From positions 310,001 through 374,000 of the forward strand of contig CAVZVW010000001.1 in the NCBI GenBank assembly GCA_963778845.1: a DNA stretch of 64,000 nt, written 5' to 3'. The notes beneath the pieces were generated by a model, which did not search any database, was not told the origin of the DNA, and worked only from the letters and a program-made list of their open reading frames with translations. Positions 41,901-49,689 of this stretch are shown here, one piece after another. Positions within the stretch are counted from its first letter, which is position 1. Each line of letters starts with the position of its first letter. A program made the position numbers and the translations under genes. This DNA comes from CAVZVW01 sp963778845. GTDB taxonomy: Bacteria > Actinomycetota > Actinomycetes > Actinomycetales > Kineosporiaceae.

Positions 41901-42143
41901 CAGGGCTGAGCCGTCACCGAGCGCCTGGCGAAGGTGATGCAGCTCGCGGCGGAGGTTGGTCAGCGCCTGCGCATCGGTGGAGTCGGGCCAGAACAGGCCG
42001 GCGATGAGCTGCCGAGGCTGGAACGACCCAGCATGCCAGACGAGGAACGCGACGAGGGCGAGCGCACGCGAAGACGGACGACGAGCGCGGCCGGACCGGT
42101 CGTCGACGATCGTCTGTTCGCCCAGGAGCGACACGTGCAACAT
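39000..42143 (-). CDS. BTAD-AAA-TPR transcriptional regulator (SARP/AfsR-like large regulator)
   Basis: ATG 42143. 1047 residues. The N-terminus (~1-90) is an OmpR-like winged helix (LHVSLLGEQTIVDDRSGRAR, SRALALVAFLVWHAGSF, ELHHLRQALGDGSALVVGPR). The bacterial transcriptional activator domain follows (~95-245: VRVFGTQRAQALAAAARGDD, YRGDFLPGVYDDWLLEARAE, VSSYHHCASVLERELGV). An AAA/NB-ARC-like ATPase starts ~275 with Walker A VVRGAAGVGKTRLV and Walker B LLLVLDNLQWCD, and the C-terminal half is TPR-like helices. This is the architecture of ATP-regulated pathway activators. It probably controls the FAD oxidase 90 bp downstream and possibly itself. A short Gly-Ser-Glu repeat (GSDGSEGSEGSDE) sits near residue 930. 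Confidence 0.9.
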   Translation of the reverse strand: MLHVSLLGEQTIVDDRSGRARRPSSRALALVAFLVWHAGSFQPRQLIAGLFWPDSTDAQALTNLRRELHHLRQALGDGSALVVGPRELGWRDVDTCRVDVRVFGTQRAQALAAAARGDDDAVLAHATNAVAQYRGDFLPGVYDDWLLEARAELQRQCADLCDLLCSTLTRSGDLNAAVEAARRRVQLQPLEEVGYCTLMRLQAELGDRSGAVSSYHHCASVLERELGVVPAPATQEVFRRLMASEPTDTPSASTRVPPARSELVARSGPATAQLIGRDRELAELADLWRGAAAGRPSLAVVRGAAGVGKTRLVAEIAELARLEGALVAGSQCFGAAGRLALAPVADWLRNPVLQAATAGLDQPWRAEVARLVPPAGRLGSRASSRALVDAWQRHRFFEGLARALLCVGRPLLLVLDNLQWCDQETLEFLPFALGLVPQAQVMVAATLRDDHSEHDRALAEWVGVMRATGTLTELPLSPLEVTDTARLAGAVSGRPLAAADADLLQVATAGFPLYVIEALRGSVDLQRTQQPLGDVSQVLRKRLEQAGAAARDVAGLAAAVGTNFTLDLLTEASDLEADVVVAAVDELWRRRIVHELGDGYDFSHDLLRDAAYALLSPPRRWLLHRRIAQGLELIHAEDTDAVAAQLAGQYARGGRPARALAYYRRAADVAAGLFAHADAIRLHEEALAVVRGLPAGRERDRHELAVLEAMAAPLNARYGYASLRLQHALERSITLATALRRKDSTLSAMAALWASRFVQGRTADSYRTARDALGLIDPQSDFSGPAHFAVGGSAVSLGMPEEGLRHLELAAGLSSGAVSLSIGTRPDVHGTAFAAHAHWMLGHDEQALAACRRAIALAREIDHPYSLAVALAYGCITLQMLGDVAEMSRTVDELHALCQRYGFAYYREWALILRAWAGSDGSEGSEGSDEDLARRGIANLKAEGAFARMPYWLCLLADISLRSGRPDAARASLDAAIVAAQARDDLWWLPEVMRKRAAWDPPEAAALRLKEAAALAAAHGSGGLLRRCERDLALAEEPASVAVLHKD

Positions 42144-42313
42144 GCAGTCATCGCCTCTCGAGCCACGAGGCTATCCCCGGGGGTCGTTCGCGTCAGGCCG
42201 AAGATCAGACCCGAGATCGTGCGAGGACGGCACGGGACCACCCTCGGGCCACCCGAGCCTGCCGTGCCGCCTCGCGGCGGGCCCGTCGGCACCCCGCGTT
42301 ACTGTGCTCGATC

Positions 42314-45300
42314 GTGGGCGTGACGGTTCGCTCGACGGCGTACGGGTCGGCCGCGTACGCGTCGCTTCGCGCAGTCGTGGGCGAGGCCAAGCGGCACGAC
42401 GCCATGGCACCCGTCACCGTGGTGGTGCCATCGAACATCGTCGGCATCATCGCGCGGCGAACTCTTGCGTCCACGCTGACCCCTGCGTCCGACGATCGGG
42501 GCGCCCGTGGGGTCGCCGGCATCACCATGCTGACCTTGGACCGGCTGGCCGAGCTGGTAGCAGCACCGGCGCTGGCGGCGGCTGGGCGGCGTCCGGCCAC
42601 GGCACCTGTCCTGACCACGGCGTGGCAACGTGAGCTCGCCTCCGACCCGCTCTCCTTCGCACCGGTCGCGGACCACCCGGCCACCGTGACCGCACTCGTG
42701 GAGGCCCACCGCCGGCTGCGCGACGTCTCCCCGGAGGCGCTCGAGCGGATCGCCGCCGTCGACCGGCTCCGTGAGCACACCGTGAGCCTGTTCGGTCGCG
42801 TCGTCGCGAGGTTGGCACCTGCGTTCTACGACGTGCACGACCTGCGCGGGGTCGCAGCCGCCTCGCTCGAGGCTGGGACCGCGCCGAGTGTCGACGAGCT
42901 GGGGACAGTCGTGGTGTTCCTGCCTCAAGACCTCGACCGCAGTGCTGCCTGGCTGGCCGCCGCGGTGGGGGCCGCGGCCCCGACGGTGGTCGTCGCAGGC
43001 TTCACCGGCGACCGACGCTGCGACACCGGGGTACGCAAAGCGCTGGAGAGGATGGGCGCGCAGGCACCTGGCCCCGCCGAGGCGACGCCGGGCCCCACGG
43101 CGACCCGCGTCGTCCACGCCTCGGACTCCGACGACGAGGTGCGCTGCGTCGTCCGGCTCGTCGTCGCAGCCTTGCGGCGCACACCGGCTCGCCGCCTCGC
43201 GGTGCTCTACGGCAACCCGAGACCGTACGCGCGGCTGCTCCACGAGCACCTCGCCGCCGCGGGGATCACGGTCAACGGCCCTGGAGTCCGAACCGCCGCG
43301 GAGCGCACGATCCCCCGGGCCTTCATGCAGCTGCTCGCACTGGGGGACAACGCCTTCAGCCGGGCCGGGGTGTTCGCCGTCCTCGCCGGTGCACCGGTCC
43401 GGGACGGGAGCGGGGTGCGGGACGAGAGCGGGGTCGGGGACGGGCGCGGCCGCCTCGTGCCCACGGCCCGCTGGGAGCGCATCTCCCGCACGGCCGGCGT
43501 CGTGGCCGGCGGGGACTGGACGATGCGGCTGGAGCGCCTGGCCCAGGAGCAGCGGGCCAGGGCAGAGGAGGAGCGGGGCGAGGCCGAGGGCGGGCGCGAC
43601 TGGCTCGTCGACCGCTTCGTGCGCGAGGCCGAGTCGGCGCAGGCGCTGGCTCGGTTCGTCGGCGACCTGCAGAGCCGCCTCCAGGCCGGTGGCACGTGTC
43701 GTGACTGGCGTTGTCTGGCCACCTGGGCGCTCGACACGCTGCACTCCGTCCTCGGGGAGTCTCAGGACCACTGGCGGCTCCCCCAGGACGAACGCGTCGC
43801 CGCGGATCGGCTCGAACGCCTGCTGGAGGGTCTGGTCGGGCTGGACGACGTCGCGCAGGCCGACGCGAGCATCCCGGCCCTGCGCCAGCTGCTGGAGCTG
43901 CAGCTTGCCGACGACCTGCAGCGCGTCGGCCGGTTCGGTACGGGCGTTCTGGTCGCCCCCCTCTCGTCAGCGATCGGGCTGCACGCCGACGAGGTCTTCG
44001 TCGTCGGCCTGGCGGAGGACCTCTGCCCGGGCCGCCCGCACGAGGATGCACTGCTCCCGGACGTCGCACGCGAGGCCACCGGCGGGGAGCTGCCCCTGCT
44101 GCGCGACCGCCTCGAGGTTCAGCAGCGACACCTGCTCGCCGCCTTCTCGTCCGCGCCCGCGGTGACCGCATCGTTCCCGAGGGGTGATCTTCGCCGCAGC
44201 AGCGACCGTCTCCCCAGCCGGTGGCTGCTGCCCACCCTGCGCACGCTCACCGGAGACTCGACTCTGTCGACGAGCCGCTGGCACGAGGTCGCCTGCCGGT
44301 CGATCACGGGCAGCCCCTCGTACGCGGCGTCCATCACGGACAGTGCGCTGGACGGCGGGGTGGACGGCGCGCCGGACAGCGGGGTGGACGGCGCCGGGCC
44401 CGCGACGGAACAGGAATGGCGCCAGCGCGCGGCTTCGGCGGGCCTGGCGCCGACCGGGCTGGCGGCAGACCCGGCTGCCGTGCTGGCGGCAGACGTGGCG
44501 CTCGGGCGAGCGGCCGAGCTGGCACGAGCCAGGCGGGGCGCGGCGTTCACCCGGTTCGACGGCAACCTGACGGCGCACCGCGGCGAGCTCCCCGACCCCG
44601 CGGACGGCGACAGGGTCGTGTCGGCCACGCAGCTGGAGAGCTGGGTGGCCTGCCCGCACGCCTACTTCGTCAACCGCATCCTCGGCGTGGAGCCGGTCGA
44701 CCCCCCCGAGGAGCGCGTGACGCTCAGCGCCCTCGACCGCGGCTCGATCCTGCACGAGGCCCTCGACAGGTTCTTCGCCTGGCTGGTGGAGTCCGGCGGC
44801 CCTCCGGCACCGGACACCGCATGGACGCCGGGGCAGCGCGCCCAGCTGGCGGTGATCGCCGCGGGGGTCGCCGATGGCTTCGCCGAGCGCGGTCTCACCG
44901 GCCACCCCAGGCTGTGGGCACAGGAGCGCGCCCGCGTGCTGGACGACGTGAACCGGGTTCTCGACCAGGACGAGGCGACCCGCGCGGACGAGCGCCGCCG
45001 ACAGCTGCGCAGCGAGCTGGAGTTCGGTCGCGGCCGCTGGCCCCGGCCGGTGGAGGTGGATCTCGGCGACGGCAGGGTCGTGCGCCTGCGGGGAGCCGCG
45101 GACCGGCTTGACGAGACCGAGGACGGCGTCCTCGTCGTCAGCGACTACAAGTCGGGCAAGGCCGACAGCTACCGAGCCATCGGGCTCGATGGTCGCGACC
45201 CGACCGTCGAGGGAACCAAGCTGCAGCTTCCCGTCTATGCCTACGCAGCGCGTCAGCGACTCGGGCGACCAGACGCACAGGTCCGTGCGGAGTACTGGTT

Positions 45301-45571
45301 CATCGGGCCACGCGACCGCGGCACGCGTGTGCCTCTCGTCCTCACCCCGGCGGTCGAACACCGTTACGCCGAGGTGTTGCGCGTGCTGGCCGACGGCATC
45401 GGCGGCGGGCTGTTCCCGGCACGGGCACCCGAGGACCGCGCGTGGAGCCCCTACCCGGCGTGCCCCTACTGCGACCCCGACGGGCTCGGAGCCAAGGAAC
45501 GCCGCGCGCAATGGGTGCGCAAGCGGTCCGACCCTGTGCTGCAGGCCTACGTGACCCTGGTGGAGCCGTGA
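42314..45571 (+). CDS. AddB-like PD-(D/E)XK nuclease subunit
   Basis: GTG 42314, no ribosome site, but a TACTGT -10-like element lies ~10 bp upstream, suggesting a leaderless message. 1085 residues. The inactivated helicase half is recognisable (VTVVVPSNIVGIIARRTLAS, RRLAVLYGNPRPYARLLHEH, VLVAPLSSAIGLHADEVFVV), but the Walker A position reads TAYGSAAYASL, so ATP binding is unlikely, and more degenerate than in Bacillus AddB. The C-terminal RecB-type nuclease has HEALDRFF, LRGAADRLDE, VVSDYKSGK and QLPVYAYAA (catalytic Asp, Lys, Gln-Tyr). Three of the four Fe-S Cys are seen (ACPHAYF, ACPYC); the fourth appears missing. It overlaps the AddA-like gene by four bases. Role: double-strand-end resection for recombination. 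Confidence 0.87.
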   Translation: MGVTVRSTAYGSAAYASLRAVVGEAKRHDAMAPVTVVVPSNIVGIIARRTLASTLTPASDDRGARGVAGITMLTLDRLAELVAAPALAAAGRRPATAPVLTTAWQRELASDPLSFAPVADHPATVTALVEAHRRLRDVSPEALERIAAVDRLREHTVSLFGRVVARLAPAFYDVHDLRGVAAASLEAGTAPSVDELGTVVVFLPQDLDRSAAWLAAAVGAAAPTVVVAGFTGDRRCDTGVRKALERMGAQAPGPAEATPGPTATRVVHASDSDDEVRCVVRLVVAALRRTPARRLAVLYGNPRPYARLLHEHLAAAGITVNGPGVRTAAERTIPRAFMQLLALGDNAFSRAGVFAVLAGAPVRDGSGVRDESGVGDGRGRLVPTARWERISRTAGVVAGGDWTMRLERLAQEQRARAEEERGEAEGGRDWLVDRFVREAESAQALARFVGDLQSRLQAGGTCRDWRCLATWALDTLHSVLGESQDHWRLPQDERVAADRLERLLEGLVGLDDVAQADASIPALRQLLELQLADDLQRVGRFGTGVLVAPLSSAIGLHADEVFVVGLAEDLCPGRPHEDALLPDVAREATGGELPLLRDRLEVQQRHLLAAFSSAPAVTASFPRGDLRRSSDRLPSRWLLPTLRTLTGDSTLSTSRWHEVACRSITGSPSYAASITDSALDGGVDGAPDSGVDGAGPATEQEWRQRAASAGLAPTGLAADPAAVLAADVALGRAAELARARRGAAFTRFDGNLTAHRGELPDPADGDRVVSATQLESWVACPHAYFVNRILGVEPVDPPEERVTLSALDRGSILHEALDRFFAWLVESGGPPAPDTAWTPGQRAQLAVIAAGVADGFAERGLTGHPRLWAQERARVLDDVNRVLDQDEATRADERRRQLRSELEFGRGRWPRPVEVDLGDGRVVRLRGAADRLDETEDGVLVVSDYKSGKADSYRAIGLDGRDPTVEGTKLQLPVYAYAARQRLGRPDAQVRAEYWFIGPRDRGTRVPLVLTPAVEHRYAEVLRVLADGIGGGLFPARAPEDRAWSPYPACPYCDPDGLGAKERRAQWVRKRSDPVLQAYVTLVEP

Positions 45572-48500
45572 CAGGACCCGGGCTTCCCGACAGCACTGCT
45601 CTTCCCGACGGCGCTGCTCTTCCCGACGGCGCTGCGATCCCCGACGGGCACGAGCGCAGGCGGATCCGCACAGCGCTCGACGCCAGCCTGTTCGTCGAGG
45701 CCGGAGCGGGGTCGGGAAAGACCAGCGCCCTGGTCGAGCGCGTCGTCGCCACGGTGCTGGACGGCGGCGTCCCCTTGCGCCACGTCGCCGCGGTGACATT
45801 CACGGACAAGGCGGCCGCGGAGCTGCGCGACCGGCTGCGAGCGGCATTCGAGCGCGCGGCCGTGGAGGCGCCGATCCGCGGCTCGGGGTCTGGCCAGGCT
45901 GCCGGGGAGGCGTTGGACGACCTGGACAGCGCGGCGATCGGCACTCTGCACTCGTTCGCCCAGCAGATCCTGACCCAACACCCCGTCGAGGCCGGCATCC
46001 CGCCCTTGATCGAGGTCAGCGACGAGGTCTCCTCCCAGGTCTCGTTCGAGGCGCGGTGGAGCGCCATCCGCTCCGCGCTGCTGGACGAGCCCGAGGCCGG
46101 CCCGGCAGTTCTGCTCGGCCAGGCCGTGGGTCTGCGGCTGGAGCATCTGCGCTCCATCGCCCTCATCTTCAACGGCGAGTGGGACCGGCTCGAGCCCGCC
46201 GTCATCGCCGCGGACGCAGTCCCCATCCCGGACGTCGACACCGCCGACGTCGTGCGGCGGGCTCACGCCGTTGTCGCGATGACCGAGCACTGCACCGACA
46301 CCGCAGACCTGTTCTACGGACACCTTCTCGAGCTGCGGACCTGGTTGACGTCGCTGCAGTCGGCCCCGGACTCCGCAGCAAAGCTAGAGCACCTGGCAGC
46401 CGCGAAGGATCTCAAGGCCTCCTACGGGAAGGCCAAGAACTGGCCCGCGAGCGACCTGAAGGCGATCAAGGCCGACATCGCCGCGCTCAAGAGCGCCTGT
46501 GCCTCCCAGGTCGCCTCCGTGCTCAACGCCGTGCTGAGGCTGCTCGCCCGCCGCATCGCGGCCGGGACGATCGAGGCGGCCCGCAGCCGCCAGCGCGAGG
46601 GGCGCCTGGAGTTCCACGACCTTCTCGTCCTCGCCCGTGAGCTGGTGCGGGACCCGACCCACGGGGACGCCGTGCGCGCCCGACTGCAGCAGCGCTACCA
46701 GCGGTTGTTGCTCGACGAGTTCCAGGACACCGACCCGATCCAGGTGGAGCTTGCCGTCCGGATCGCCGCCGGGCAGAGCGCCACCCCGGACATCGCCTGG
46801 CAGGACGTCGCGGTGCCGCACGGCCGGCTGTTCGTCGTGGGCGATCCCAAGCAGAGCATCTACCGGTTCCGGCGCGCCGACATCGCCATGTACCTGGAGG
46901 CGCAAGAGGTGCTGGGCGACCCGGTCGCGCTCACGACCAACTTCCGGACCACCCGAGCCGTCCTCGACTGGGTCAACGCCGCGTTCGGCCGGCTCATCAC
47001 CGCCGAGCCGAGCGCACAGCCGTCGTACCAGGCCTTGGGCCACCACCGCGATGATGCACCCGGAGGCACCCGCGTCGTCGCGCTCGGGGTGGCGCCGCAC
47101 CCGGCCGGGACTCCCGCCGACTCCGTGCGCGAGAGCGAGGCCGGGGACGTCGCCGCCGCGATCGTGACGGCGCTGGCCGAACGCTGGCCGGTGTTCGACA
47201 CCGTCACTCGGGAATGGCGAGACGTGCGGCTCGGCGACATCGCCGTCCTCGTCCCGGCGCGCACCAGCCTGCCCCAGCTGGAGGAGGCGCTCGACCGCGC
47301 CGAGGTCCCCTTCCGCGCCGAGGCGAGCTCACTGGTCTACCGCACAGCCGAGGTCCGCGACCTTCTCATGACCGCCCGCGCGGTCGATGACCCGAGCGAC
47401 GAGCTCGCACTCGTCAGCGCGCTGCGCTCGCCCGTCTTCGGGTGCGGTGACGACGACCTGTGGACATGGCGGCACGCGGGCGGCTCGTTCAACCTGCTCG
47501 CACCACCGAAACCTGACGTGCTCGCGGCGCTGCCCGAGGGCCACCCCGTCGCCGACTCGATCGCCTACCTGCGGTCGCTGTACGAGGAGCGCACGTGGCG
47601 AGCACCGAGTGAGCTTCTCGACCGCATCGTCCGCGACCGTCGGATGCTCGAGGTAGCCGCCCATCTCGGCGCCGGCGCCGGGGCTCGCAGCGGTGCAGGC
47701 CCCGGGGTCCGCGACGTCTGGCGCCGGCTACGTTTCGTGGTCGACCACGCCCGGGCGTGGAGCGAGTCCGAGCGCGGGGGCCTGCGCGCCTACCTGGCAT
47801 GGGCATCGCGCCAAGGCGACGAGTCCGCGCGGGTGTCCGAGGCAATCTTGCCCGAGACCGACGCTGATGCGGTCCGGGTGATGACGATCCACGCCGCCAA
47901 GGGCCTGGAGTTCCCCGTCGTCGTCGTGTCGGGCCTGTCCAGTAGGCCCCTGTCCGCCCGGGGGGTCGAGGTGCTCTGGCCGCGCGAGGGCGGCTACGAG
48001 ATCAAGGTCGGCGCCGTCCTCCAGACGGGGGACTTCGAGGTGGCCAAGCCGATCGACGAGCAGATGGGGCACCAGGAGCGGATCCGCCTGCTCTACGTGG
48101 CCTGCACCCGGGCGCGCGACCACCTGGTGGTCTCCCTCCACCGGGCGCAACGCAAGCAGCCGACCGATCAGGACCGCGCCAAGACCAACGCCGAGCTGCT
48201 CGCCACTGCCGGCGAGGGGGGACCGCCCATGCGTGAGATCGTCGCGGGGCCGGCACCGCAGCGGGCCCAGCCGGCGGGACGCACGCCGACCACCGTCGAA
48301 CCGCTCCCGACATGGCAAGCCCGCGTCGCCGTCTCACGCGCCGCTGCCGCCAGGCGGTCGGCGGTCAGCGCCTCCAGCCTCGAGGGGGCGGCGGCCACCG
48401 TGCCCGGCCTGGGCAAGGCAGCGCGTGACCTCGAGCTGCCGCCGTGGAACAAGGGCCGGTACGGGACGGCGATCGGGCGCGCAGTTCACGGCGCCCTGCA

Positions 48501-49020
48501 GACCGTGGACCTGGTCACAGGCGCAGGGCTGGACCAGGCCGTCGACGCGCAGGTTCTTGCCGAGGGCGTGCTGCAGCACCGTGACGTGGTCGCCCAGCTC
48601 TGCCGTTCCGCCCTGAGGTCGACTGTGCTCGGCAGGGCGGCGGTGCGACCCCACTGGCGAGAGACCTACGTCGGCGCCCCGATCGACGACGTCGGGCTCA
48701 CGCAACGGCTGCTGCTGCTGGAGCAGACGCCGTCGCCCGCGGGGACCCTCGACGCCGCACCCCCGCTCGACGCCGACGCCGTGCTCGAGGGCTACATCGA
48801 CCTGCTGTACCGCGAGGACGACGACCGCCTCGTCATCGTCGACTACAAGACCGACGCCATCCCGGCGGCGGCCCTCCCCGAGCGCGTCGCGTACTACGCG
48901 CCCCAGATGCAGGCCTACGCCTACGCCCTCTCCCGCGCCCTCGGGGAACCGGTCACCGACGCCGTCCTGCTGTTCCTGAACCCCGATGGCGCGTACGAGG
49001 AGCCCGTGCGGCTGGCATGA
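45568..49020 (+). CDS. AddA-like UvrD/Rep helicase-nuclease
   Basis: GTG 45568 overlaps the previous stop (GTGA). 1150 residues. Superfamily 1A helicase motifs are intact: motif I EAGAGSGKTSALVE, Ia AVTFTDKAAAELRDRLR, II LLLDEFQDTDPIQ, III FVVGDPKQSIYRFRRAD, IV FRTTRAVLDW, V VMTIHAAKGLEFPVVVV, VI RIRLLYVACTRARDHLVV. The C-terminal nuclease has GRAVHGALQ, EGYIDLLYRE, LVIVDYKTD and MQAYAYALSRA. The N-terminal 25 residues come from an imperfect 18-bp DNA repeat (ALPDG units). With the AddB-like partner it would unwind and degrade DNA from double-strand breaks and load RecA. Many actinomycetes use AdnAB instead, so the pair is worth placing phylogenetically. Confidence 0.92.
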   Translation: MTGPGLPDSTALPDGAALPDGAAIPDGHERRRIRTALDASLFVEAGAGSGKTSALVERVVATVLDGGVPLRHVAAVTFTDKAAAELRDRLRAAFERAAVEAPIRGSGSGQAAGEALDDLDSAAIGTLHSFAQQILTQHPVEAGIPPLIEVSDEVSSQVSFEARWSAIRSALLDEPEAGPAVLLGQAVGLRLEHLRSIALIFNGEWDRLEPAVIAADAVPIPDVDTADVVRRAHAVVAMTEHCTDTADLFYGHLLELRTWLTSLQSAPDSAAKLEHLAAAKDLKASYGKAKNWPASDLKAIKADIAALKSACASQVASVLNAVLRLLARRIAAGTIEAARSRQREGRLEFHDLLVLARELVRDPTHGDAVRARLQQRYQRLLLDEFQDTDPIQVELAVRIAAGQSATPDIAWQDVAVPHGRLFVVGDPKQSIYRFRRADIAMYLEAQEVLGDPVALTTNFRTTRAVLDWVNAAFGRLITAEPSAQPSYQALGHHRDDAPGGTRVVALGVAPHPAGTPADSVRESEAGDVAAAIVTALAERWPVFDTVTREWRDVRLGDIAVLVPARTSLPQLEEALDRAEVPFRAEASSLVYRTAEVRDLLMTARAVDDPSDELALVSALRSPVFGCGDDDLWTWRHAGGSFNLLAPPKPDVLAALPEGHPVADSIAYLRSLYEERTWRAPSELLDRIVRDRRMLEVAAHLGAGAGARSGAGPGVRDVWRRLRFVVDHARAWSESERGGLRAYLAWASRQGDESARVSEAILPETDADAVRVMTIHAAKGLEFPVVVVSGLSSRPLSARGVEVLWPREGGYEIKVGAVLQTGDFEVAKPIDEQMGHQERIRLLYVACTRARDHLVVSLHRAQRKQPTDQDRAKTNAELLATAGEGGPPMREIVAGPAPQRAQPAGRTPTTVEPLPTWQARVAVSRAAAARRSAVSASSLEGAAATVPGLGKAARDLELPPWNKGRYGTAIGRAVHGALQTVDLVTGAGLDQAVDAQVLAEGVLQHRDVVAQLCRSALRSTVLGRAAVRPHWRETYVGAPIDDVGLTQRLLLLEQTPSPAGTLDAAPPLDADAVLEGYIDLLYREDDDRLVIVDYKTDAIPAAALPERVAYYAPQMQAYAYALSRALGEPVTDAVLLFLNPDGAYEEPVRLA

Positions 49021-49022
49021 CG

Positions 49023-49067
49023 GCGGCGCCACCCGACGACCGAGACCTCGGTGCCGGGTGGCGCCGC
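49023..49067. terminator. Bidirectional hairpin between the AddA-like gene and the cupin gene
   Basis: GCGGCGCCACCCG (49023-49035) and CGGGTGGCGCCGC (49055-49067) are perfect 13-bp arms, and the loop contains an inner CCGAG/CTCGG stem. It begins two bases after the helicase stop and ends ten bases before the stop of the convergent cupin gene. Confidence 0.65.
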
Positions 49068-49076
49068 AGCGCAGCT

Positions 49077-49481
49077 CTAGGACCGGGCGTAGTCGCTTGC
49101 ACCCCACCAGTCGATGAGCACGACCGGCTCGTCGCCCACCACCCAGCCGTCGTGGCCCTGCGGAAGGGCCGTCACGTCGCCGGCGTGTGCGTCGAACTCG
49201 GTGCCGTCGGCCATGACCACGTGAAGGGTGCCTGCGGCGTGGTACTGGAAGTGCGGCGCTTCGCACCACTGTGTTCCGGCGATCGGCTTGACGTGGTCGG
49301 ACCAGCGCCAGCCGGGCTGGAGGGTCAGCCGACCGATCTCGCTGCCGCCGATGCTCACCAGGTCCACCTGGCCGCACTCGAAGGTGCGGGTCTCGTCGGC
49401 TGTGTCGAAGCGCTTCCGCTCGGCCCTGCGCTCCTCGCGGTGGGCCTCGTGGTCGGTGAGGGGCTCGTGGGACACGCTCAT
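49077..49481 (-). CDS. Cupin-domain protein
   Basis: ATG 49481 follows AAGGAG at five bases. 134 residues. A single cupin barrel: ETRTFECGQVDLVSIGGSEI, GRLTLQPGWRWSDHVKPIAG, CEAPHFQYHAAGTLHVVMAD, GTEFDAHAGDVTALPQGHDG, WVVGDEPVVLIDW. His residues at SDHVKP, PHFQYH and the later DAH are candidate metal ligands. The N-terminus is charged and helical. No catalytic assignment is possible: cupins of this size include isomerases, dioxygenases and pure sensors. It is divergent from the second BTAD regulator across ~208 bp, in which I see a TTGACA (49598-49603) but no matching -10. Confidence 0.82.
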   Translation of the reverse strand: MSVSHEPLTDHEAHREERRAERKRFDTADETRTFECGQVDLVSIGGSEIGRLTLQPGWRWSDHVKPIAGTQWCEAPHFQYHAAGTLHVVMADGTEFDAHAGDVTALPQGHDGWVVGDEPVVLIDWWGASDYARS

Positions 49482-49689
49482 TGAGGTCTCCTTCTCCTCC
49501 GGGCGCCGCCGGGCACCGCCGGCGACGGCCCTGGTGTGGTGCTTGTCGATCGAGGGTCTCCCGAGCGCCTTGCAGCCGGCTTGCCGGCTCTGGTCGGTTG
49601 ACAGGCCGCGACTGCAAGGCAAGCAGCTGCCGTGAGCCGCCCCCGGCCGACGGCCGTACGGTCCATGGCGGATCGAGGGTGCGCGGGCG

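Noticed and set aside
43967..45799. 610-codon minus-strand frame over the AddB-like gene
   Set aside because: Antisense of conserved nuclease motifs; the product is Arg/Ala/Gly-rich without recognisable fold.
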